37,458 nt of DNA from Eubacteriales Family XIII. Incertae Sedis bacterium (lineage in GTDB: Bacteria; Bacillota; Clostridia; Peptostreptococcales; Anaerovoracaceae): contig JAITKU010000117.1 of the NCBI GenBank assembly GCA_031278255.1, positions 1 through 37,458 on the forward strand, given 5' to 3'. The position numbers and the translations under genes are program-made. A model generated the notes under the pieces. The model was not told the origin of the DNA, did no database searches, and saw nothing but the letters and a program-made list of their open reading frames with translations. Below are positions 31,971 to 37,458 of the stretch, in pieces (the stretch's first letter is position 1; each line of letters begins with the position of its first letter).

Positions 31971-32666
31971 TCAGCCGGCCCCGGTTCTGTTTCCCTCGCA
32001 TGACGCTTCGTCGCTTTGCTTTTCGGCACGTAGCATTTTCTTCAGTTTTTCCCGTACGGCATCCAAATTACCGTCGGTCAGAACGGGGATCAGCCGGTTG
32101 ATTTCCGCGAGAGGCCGGTCCCACCATTTGAACGCCAAGAGCAACGCGATCAGTTCATCGTCGAAGCGTTTTCGCAACAGACGGGCCGGATTTCCCGCCA
32201 CGACGGAGTAGGGTTCGACATCGCGGCCGACGGTGCTGTCCGCGCCGACAATGGCGCCGCTACCGATATGCACGCCGGGCAGGACGGTCGAATACTGCCC
32301 GATCCATACGTCGTTTCCTATGACCGTATCCCCTTTGAGCGGCATTTCCGCGAGGGGCGGTATGGGCTTGCGGAAGCCCTCAAAGATGTAAAAGGGAAAT
32401 GTGGTGATCGCGTTCATCTGATGGTTGGCTCCGTTCATCATGAATTCGACGCCCGTTGCGATCTGACAGAACTTCCCTATGATGAGCCGGTCTCCGTAAA
32501 AATCGTAGTGATGCGTCACATGGCTTTCAAAATCCGCACCGCTGAAATACGTGAAATCGCCGACGATGATGTTCTTGCGCTTGATCGTGGGCTTGACATA
32601 TGTGACCGTATCCAATCCGGGCACGGGGAAAATCACATTCGGGTCGGGTATTCCGTTCTCCGTCAT
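31971..32666 (-). CDS. Vat-like xenobiotic (streptogramin A) O-acetyltransferase
   Basis: 231-residue left-handed beta-helix acetyltransferase of the xenobiotic acyltransferase group (Vat/CatB). It follows the Vat pattern: LIIGKFCQIATGVEFMMNGANHQMN with the catalytic His82 at the same number as in VatD, then the excursion loop TTFPFYIFEGFRKPIPPL, LKGDTVIGNDVWIGQ, and VVAGNPARLLRKRFDDELI before KWWDRPL. Enzymes of this family acetylate group A streptogramins or chloramphenicol. The start is the ATG at 32666, behind AAGGAG; the upstream in-frame extension is not family-like. It has its own promoter. Being chromosomal with no mobile element around, it may be an ancestral homologue with a different acceptor. 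Confidence 0.85.
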   Translation of the reverse strand: MTENGIPDPNVIFPVPGLDTVTYVKPTIKRKNIIVGDFTYFSGADFESHVTHHYDFYGDRLIIGKFCQIATGVEFMMNGANHQMNAITTFPFYIFEGFRKPIPPLAEMPLKGDTVIGNDVWIGQYSTVLPGVHIGSGAIVGADSTVGRDVEPYSVVAGNPARLLRKRFDDELIALLLAFKWWDRPLAEINRLIPVLTDGNLDAVREKLKKMLRAEKQSDEASCEGNRTGAG

Positions 32667-32721
32667 CGCGTATGAACTCCTTTTGTTTTCTTCTTCCTTG
32701 ATTAACAGCAGGTCTACGGTT

Positions 32722-32750
32722 ATTATACCGGTAAGCGCCGAGGGTTTCAA
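32722..32750 (-). promoter_or_regulatory. Promoter of the Vat-like gene
   Basis: Minus strand TTGAAA (32745-32750), exact 17-nt spacer, and a perfect TATAAT (32722-32727). The start of transcription would be about 50 nt before the ATG. A strong consensus promoter. Confidence 0.75.
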
Positions 32751-32771
32751 TCGAAAGCGCAAGAGTTGTGT

Positions 32772-32799
32772 TTGACAAGGCGGGATAATGGTATATATC
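32772..32799 (+). promoter_or_regulatory. Promoter candidate for the phosphopantetheinyl transferase
   Basis: TTGACA (32772-32777), 16-nt spacer, TATATC (32794-32799). It is divergent from, and 22 nt away from, the acetyltransferase promoter. The leader to the ATG is about 80 nt. Confidence 0.45.
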
Positions 32800-32882
32800 G
32801 GACCGGACGGGCGTTTCACGGGGGCGGTCGTTATGCCGACGAGATTCGCGCGGCGGCTTTGTGCGCCGCGCCGGAGGAGATC

Positions 32883-33494
32883 ATGTATTTATACTTGCGC
32901 GAATCGGAAAAAAAGACGGAGGCGACGGAATTTTTCAAGGCGGCCTTTCTCGATTACAACGCGCGCGCGCGGTTGGGTTTGTCACGGCAAGAGGCGGAAA
33001 CCGCGTCGCGCGCGCTCGGTCCTTACGGTAAACCCGGCTTCGTCGATATCCCCGCGCATTTTTCTATATCGCATTCGGGGCGTTTTCTCGTTTGCATTTT
33101 TTCCGACGCGGAGGTGGGACTCGATGCGGAGGATCTCGCCATGCGACGTGCGCAGGACGCGCGACGCATGGCGAACGGCGCGGCGGAGGATGATGTCTGC
33201 GCACGCTACCTTAGGATTGCCCGCCGCTGCTTCCGTGCGGATGAGCGGCGCGTCGTGCTGGAAGCGGCCGACCGAGGCTACGATGCGCTTACGGCGCTTT
33301 TTTTTCTGATCTGGACGAGAAAGGAAGCCTATGTGAAATATACGGGGCGCGGTCTCGGTGCCGGCTTGGGCGGTTTTTCCGTTTTGGACAGCGGCCTCGG
33401 CGTGTTCTTCGGCGTTGCGCATACGCGGCCCGCGCTCGCGTTGTCCTATTGCTGCGGAGCGGAGCGGGCGATCGAGGAAGCAATCTTCCTGTAA
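32883..33494 (+). CDS. Sfp-type 4'-phosphopantetheinyl transferase
   Basis: 203-residue enzyme that transfers the phosphopantetheine arm of CoA to a carrier-protein Ser. Visible in order: GPYGKPGF, HFSISHSGRFLVCIFS, the metal-binding VGLDAED (Asp81, Glu83), and FFLIWTRKEAYVKYTGRGLG with the second Glu/Lys pair. These are the conserved blocks of the Sfp/AcpT superfamily; it is on the short side (Sfp is about 224). The ATG at 32883 follows CCGGAGGAG closely. No polyketide, peptide synthetase or carrier-protein gene is in the window, so its partner is unknown; it might replace AcpS for fatty acid synthesis. Confidence 0.85.
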   Translation: MYLYLRESEKKTEATEFFKAAFLDYNARARLGLSRQEAETASRALGPYGKPGFVDIPAHFSISHSGRFLVCIFSDAEVGLDAEDLAMRRAQDARRMANGAAEDDVCARYLRIARRCFRADERRVVLEAADRGYDALTALFFLIWTRKEAYVKYTGRGLGAGLGGFSVLDSGLGVFFGVAHTRPALALSYCCGAERAIEEAIFL

Positions 33495-33595
33495 GGCTTT
33501 CCCTCGGAAACGTCCGTATCCTCGAACAAGTATGTATCCTCTTCGTTTACGGAAGTATCCTGCTGCGCCTTTTGTTTGTCGGAACGTTTGAATTG

Positions 33596-35206
33596 TTACC
33601 GTTTCACCTTATATTTTCGATTTTTATTCGCACCTGTCGCTATGACTGTACCTTCGGCGACAAGCCCCGACAGTACACGGCGAGCGGTCGGAGCGGAGCG
33701 GTTGAGAATCTTTGCCGCTTCTGCGGCGGTCACTTCACCGTTTCTTCGCAGGTGGGTCAATAAAGCATTGTGCGAATTTTTATCGCTCATTTGTGCGTTA
33801 TTGCCCATTTTATCGCTCATTTGTAACTTATCGCTCACTTTATCGCTCATTTTATCGCTCATTTGTGGTTTATCGCTCATCTTGTTGCGCTTTTTATGGG
33901 TTGACTGTGTTTTGTCGCTCATTTTGTCGTTTAGTTCATAGTACATCTGCACTGTGTCGTTCAGTTGATAGATCGTTTTTTCGTTATCGCTCACGTTATA
34001 GCTTATCTGCGCGTTCTCTCTCACGAAATTTCCGGAGGAAACGAGGGGTACGATTGTCCTGAATACGTCACCCTCTATAAGTTCCGGCTCTCCGCCGGAG
34101 TAAATCTTAGTGTATTTGTATAGGTTCCTCACGCCGGAACCGAGCGTATCGGCATAACCGATATTTACGAAAAAGTTTGCTATCAGCGGGTTTTTGGGTT
34201 GTGGCATGAATGTTTCCGCGTCGAGTTTGCCCGGATATTTCGGCAAGCATCTGTTATCGGTCACGATACGGTCGCGCTCGATTATGACTCTCGCAGGCGC
34301 AGCGCTTGTGAACTCACGATGCGCGAGCGTATTGCTCACAAGTTCGCGCGCAATCTTGGAGCGAACGCTTACTGATTGCACGCCTTCGATAAAGAATTTA
34401 TCAAGCGTATGTTTTTCGATGAAGTCCATAATTCGGTCAAACGCCTCGATAAGGTTGCAGGACACGCGCAAGCGGTCGTCGTAACGGTCGAGATTGTCGC
34501 GCCGGAGTATGCAATCGGTGACATAACCGGGCAGACAGGAACGTATCACTTCTTCGCGTCCGAACAGCAGTATAGCCGCGAGCGTATAGCCTGCATTTCC
34601 GGTTGCAATGTCGGTTTTGTATAGTCCCGTACTCCGAATAATCTCTTTGGCCGTCATTTTCGCCCACGGATGCCGCTCGTTTCGTGAAAGAGCGAGTTGC
34701 GTGACAATCGGAATGAGTTTGTCAAGCAGCAAATCCTTGTCTTTCGCATATGGAAATACCTTGCTTTCGGTTGATATACCGCGCTTTCTGTCATTCATCA
34801 TCGCAACAAACTCAGAGTTGCGCGTGATATCAACGTCACCGTCGGCGCTGCGATCGAAGATTTTTCCGCCGAACATCACAAGCTGCGTCGCGAGCGGAAC
34901 ATAGCACCACAGTACAATTTTTCCGTCCGTCTCTGTTTCTTCAAGCGCGATAAAGAGTGTCGGCGAGAACCTTTGCGGATTGTTCAGCGCGTTGGCAAAA
35001 TCCCTCTTTATCTGTTTCACGGCCTCCGGCGCGACGCCGCTGACCGTGCCGTCGTTCTCGATTCCGAGCAAAATATGTCCGCCGTATCTGTTGGAAAACG
35101 AGCATACGGTTTCATAGATGCTTTTCGGCAGTTCGTTTGTGCAACGCTTGAACTCCACCGTCAAGCCCTCGCCGTCGCGGATAAGCTGTTGCAGTTTGGT
35201 CGGCAT
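33596..35206 (-). CDS. AlbA_2 / HATPase_c_4 putative regulator with MSDK-repeat linker
   Basis: 536-residue protein of the group often annotated as ATP-binding or RecG-like transcriptional regulator. Residues about 12-130 are a Schlafen-type AlbA_2 domain (GLTVEFKRC, CSFSNRYGGHILLGIENDG). The middle is a HATPase_c_4-type region (RELVSNTLAHREFT, NRCLPKYPG, GSGVRNLYKY). Residues about 425-478 are a tetrad/hexad repeat built on M-S-D-K(-x-Q). The last 50 are a winged helix (GEVTAAEAAKILNRSAPTARRVLSGLVAEG). The start ATG 35206 lies 8 nt after GAGAGG. The gene is clearly more A/T-rich than its neighbours, suggesting transfer. A possible minus-strand promoter (TTGAAT, 17 nt, TAAAAA) lies near 35265-35295. 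Relatives are linked to regulation, and some to defence; the role here is unknown. Confidence 0.8.
   Translation of the reverse strand: MPTKLQQLIRDGEGLTVEFKRCTNELPKSIYETVCSFSNRYGGHILLGIENDGTVSGVAPEAVKQIKRDFANALNNPQRFSPTLFIALEETETDGKIVLWCYVPLATQLVMFGGKIFDRSADGDVDITRNSEFVAMMNDRKRGISTESKVFPYAKDKDLLLDKLIPIVTQLALSRNERHPWAKMTAKEIIRSTGLYKTDIATGNAGYTLAAILLFGREEVIRSCLPGYVTDCILRRDNLDRYDDRLRVSCNLIEAFDRIMDFIEKHTLDKFFIEGVQSVSVRSKIARELVSNTLAHREFTSAAPARVIIERDRIVTDNRCLPKYPGKLDAETFMPQPKNPLIANFFVNIGYADTLGSGVRNLYKYTKIYSGGEPELIEGDVFRTIVPLVSSGNFVRENAQISYNVSDNEKTIYQLNDTVQMYYELNDKMSDKTQSTHKKRNKMSDKPQMSDKMSDKVSDKLQMSDKMGNNAQMSDKNSHNALLTHLRRNGEVTAAEAAKILNRSAPTARRVLSGLVAEGTVIATGANKNRKYKVKR
33781..33924 (-). repeat. 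Coding minisatellite with 12-bp and 18-bp units
   Basis: The element TTATCGCTCA/T (plus-strand reading) occurs at 33781, 33811, 33829, 33841, 33853 and 33871, with a TTGTCGCTCAT variant at 33912. Steps are 30, 18, 12, 12, 18 and 42 nt, all multiples of six, so the frame is kept. It encodes MSDK and MSDKxQ units between the ATPase part and the winged helix. Degenerate copies (LNDTVQ, VSDNEK) continue upstream in the protein. Confidence 0.9.
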
Positions 35207-35327
35207 TTCATAAGCCTCTCGCAATTTCCGGGAATTTATCGAATGACCGGACGAATATAATTGTGTTTTTTAACAATAAAGTATTATTAATTCAATGCGG
35301 TGTTCTGCGGTTTTGTTGCGGGGTGGT

Positions 35328-37283
35328 TTATTCCCCGTTCACAAGCGCATACACCCGATACAGCAACACCGCCGCCTCCGCGCGGGTGGCGTTTCCCCGC
35401 GGGTTGACGCGGTCGCTCGGATCGCCGACGATGAGTCCGCCGGCCGCGAGCGCAGAAACGGCGTCTTTCGCGTAAGCGGCGATATCCGCGTCGTCGGCGA
35501 AGCGTTTCGGATTCGCGGAATCGGACGCGGGCACCGTATCCGCGTATTGCAACGCGCGATAAATCAGCGTAAACATATCCTGCCGCGTAATGCTCGACAA
35601 CGGCAGGCACAACCCGCCGCCCACGCCGGCCACAAGCCCGGCTTTCTGCCCGGCGCCCAGCGTGAAGTAATAATACAGGTTGGGATCGATGTCGGTGAAA
35701 GTCGTTCCCACGCGGCCCGTTTTATCCTCCAGAGCAAGCGCTTTCACGAGGTAGTGGATGAAATCACCGCGCGTGATGGGCAGAAGCGGCTCATACAGGG
35801 CCGGACCGCCGGCATCCGCCACGCCTCTGCGCACCAGATCCTGAATCGCTTCCTCCGCCCATTTGACCGTATCGGCATCCAATACAGGCGCGGCGGATAT
35901 GTTTTGATAAACGGGCAGGTAGGCGTCCTTCAGCATTCCGACGGAGGAGAAATGCCCCCAGTGTCCGCCGATGTCGCCGTTTGTTCCCTCTACTTTCCAC
36001 GCCTCGTCTGTCTCGCTGAAGAACACTACCTCAACGTCGTTTTCCCGTGACCAAGCATATACGTCCTCGAAATACCGCCGGGCGTTCTCAATGCTCGGAA
36101 CGGCCGCTCCCTCGGGGCTGCCCTCGGTCGGCCATCCGGTTTCGGAGATGATAAGTTGCCGCCCCTCGGCGACCGCAAGCACGCGTTCGTAGGTCTCTGA
36201 CAGGTTGTGTGCCGCGTTTTCGGCCGGGACCTCGCTGAAAAACGGGTATATTGTACAAAGAATGACATCGCAGCTTTGCACCAGTTCGGGATGGTTCAAG
36301 AATACGGCGGATGTGTCTGAGGTTCCCACGGGGATATTCTTGTCCGCGATCCGCGCGCGCACGTAATTTATATACGAAATCAGCGTATCGGCCGAAAAAT
36401 CGTTCCGATAGATCGTTTCCGACCCGACGACCGCGATGTCCGCGTAACCGCTGTTGGCAAGCGCGATCAGTTTGTCGAGTTCCGCATAAATCTGCGAATC
36501 CGTGGATTGCCCGTCAATCCAGCAGCCGGCGATGATACGCATATGGTATTCGTCTTTCGCGGGCCTATATATCTTTTCGAGTTCGCCCGACACCCCGAAG
36601 AATCGAATCGTGTCGGCGTAAGGGTAGATCAAATTCAGCTGCCAGCGCATTTGCTCGATCGGGACGGTGCTGTCCGTTTCGGGGGACAGGCCGTTCGTGT
36701 ACGGCGAGTAGCACAGGGACAGTTTGTCGTTGTCCTTGGGATGCTTTTGCCGGGGAAACGCGGAAGCGGGGCGAGCCGCAGCTTCCGGGGACGCGGATTC
36801 GGGCGCCGCCGTCTGCCGCACATCGACGCGGCCGTTCGCATAGCGGTCTATCACCGCGCGGTCCGTCGCGGCGGCTTCCGTCCGTGAAATGTCGTCGTTG
36901 GGCGTAAAGCCTATTGGGATGAGATAGACGTACAGCCGTTCGGCTTGCAGGTCATTGCCGCCCGTGACGAAAGGGCAGCGAAAAAACCCGTTGTCGCCTA
37001 AGGAGACGCTTGGGTTTGCGAATGTGGGCTTGGGCCCCCAGATCTCCCCGCCGCGTGTAACCTCAAGAGCCATCGTGATGGCGTAATCGTCGAAATCTCC
37101 CGCTTCGCCCGCAAACCAAATGTGTCCGGCAAGCGCAGATCCCTGCCCGAGAGCCGGAACGGAATCGATGGCGATGCGGGGCTTTGCGGCGTCGTTTGCG
37201 CCCGCTGCGGGCTGCGCCGCGAGGAGTGCGGCGATCGGAACAATGCACAGCGCGATTGCGCAAAACAGGCTTTTCCTTGACAT
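35328..37283 (-). CDS. Secreted GH17-like glycoside hydrolase with S-layer homology domains
   Basis: 651-residue exported protein. I choose ATG 37283 (MSRKSLFCAIALCIVP), behind AAAGGAGG, not the TTG 27 nt earlier. The signal peptide is about 1-28 (ending AAG-AN). Residues 33-125 are a beta-rich domain of unknown family, followed by a low-complexity linker. Residues 187-460 resemble a TIM-barrel family 17 beta-1,3-glucanase: SLCYSPYTNGL at the start, acid Glu289 (VVGSETIY), nucleophile Glu381 (IISETGWPTEG), and FFSETDEAWK. Three SLH-type modules (about 468-525, 526-590, 592-650, the last ending TRAEAAVLLYRVYAL) should anchor it to wall polymers. It has its own promoter with a leader of about 105 nt. 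The substrate is probably a beta-glucan, by family only. Confidence 0.85.
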   Translation of the reverse strand: MSRKSLFCAIALCIVPIAALLAAQPAAGANDAAKPRIAIDSVPALGQGSALAGHIWFAGEAGDFDDYAITMALEVTRGGEIWGPKPTFANPSVSLGDNGFFRCPFVTGGNDLQAERLYVYLIPIGFTPNDDISRTEAAATDRAVIDRYANGRVDVRQTAAPESASPEAAARPASAFPRQKHPKDNDKLSLCYSPYTNGLSPETDSTVPIEQMRWQLNLIYPYADTIRFFGVSGELEKIYRPAKDEYHMRIIAGCWIDGQSTDSQIYAELDKLIALANSGYADIAVVGSETIYRNDFSADTLISYINYVRARIADKNIPVGTSDTSAVFLNHPELVQSCDVILCTIYPFFSEVPAENAAHNLSETYERVLAVAEGRQLIISETGWPTEGSPEGAAVPSIENARRYFEDVYAWSRENDVEVVFFSETDEAWKVEGTNGDIGGHWGHFSSVGMLKDAYLPVYQNISAAPVLDADTVKWAEEAIQDLVRRGVADAGGPALYEPLLPITRGDFIHYLVKALALEDKTGRVGTTFTDIDPNLYYYFTLGAGQKAGLVAGVGGGLCLPLSSITRQDMFTLIYRALQYADTVPASDSANPKRFADDADIAAYAKDAVSALAAGGLIVGDPSDRVNPRGNATRAEAAVLLYRVYALVNGE

Positions 37284-37393
37284 ATCGGGCGCCTCCTTTG
37301 TTTTTTTCAACCGAGGTGTACTGCGCGCCGTGATTCAAAAAACGCTTACTTACCAAAAAGCGCGCGCAGACAAATCAAATCCCTGCTAAGCGT

Positions 37394-37422
37394 ATTGTAG
37401 ACCGTCCCGCCGCGGCTGTCAA
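37394..37422 (-). promoter_or_regulatory. Promoter of the GH17-SLH gene
   Basis: Minus strand consensus TTGACA (37417-37422), 17-nt spacer, TACAAT (37394-37399). The best -35/-10 pair in the window. Transcription would begin near 37387, leaving about 105 nt before the ATG with no clear riboswitch fold. To the right of it, 37423-37458 shows nothing. Confidence 0.85.
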
Positions 37423-37458
37423 GGGCTTAACGCGGCCCGGCGCTTTATGAGCGAAGAA

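Noticed and set aside
33781..33924. CRISPR-like array of short repeats
   Set aside because: Units are 12-18 nt with no unique spacers, and the tract is in frame within a protein gene.

Overview
The window looks like the chromosome of a GC-rich Clostridia-type Firmicute (no RNA gene is present to place it further; GC content was judged by eye, not computed). The main reason is gene order. murC, a GlmU-type acetyltransferase, prs, pth, mfd, a PrsA-like foldase, a SpoVB/MurJ-type flippase, mazG, hup and rqcP follow one another on the + strand, which closely resembles the glmU-prs-pth-mfd-yabM-yabN-yabO block of Bacillus and Clostridia. Strong AGGAGG-type ribosome binding sites, a SpoVB-family flippase, a PrsA-type lipoprotein and an SLH-domain surface protein fit the same picture. 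TAG, TGA and TAA are all used as ordinary stops.

Layout. 1-304 is a leader with a terminator-like hairpin and a sigma-A-type promoter. 305-7565 holds murC, the acetyltransferase half of glmU, prs, pth and mfd: cell-wall precursor synthesis, PRPP supply, peptidyl-tRNA recycling and transcription-coupled repair. 7569-17068 starts with a strong promoter and holds a secreted LysM-M28 peptidase, the PrsA-like lipoprotein, hisC, an MTA/SAH deaminase, the flippase, mazG, HU and rqcP, and ends in a 24-bp-arm perfect hairpin. 17107-20151 (minus) is an NCS1 permease plus hydantoinase/dihydropyrimidinase operon with its own promoter and a palindrome. 20225-25388 (minus) is an RND efflux operon (adaptor, pump, TetR repressor) whose promoter has a consensus -35 box and a perfect palindrome immediately downstream of the -10 box. 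25407-26075 is an endonuclease III gene broken by one in-frame TAG. 26082-29848 holds a QueG-like iron-sulfur protein translationally coupled to an AEC transporter, then lgt and ychF.

29932-37283 is an accessory stretch: a secreted transglutaminase-like protein with two stalk repeats, an alkyltransferase-like DNA-repair protein (Trp in place of the acceptor Cys), a Vat-like streptogramin acetyltransferase, an Sfp-type phosphopantetheinyl transferase, a lower-GC AlbA_2/ATPase regulator containing a coding MSDK minisatellite, and a GH17-like glycosidase with S-layer homology domains.

Most genes belong to known families. The observations most worth a second look are the nonsense-interrupted nth, the stand-alone GlmU acetyltransferase half at the glmU locus, the MSDK repeat linker, the LysM-M28 peptidase beside the foldase, and the RND operon control region. 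I found no CRISPR array, tRNA, rRNA, transposase or phage gene.
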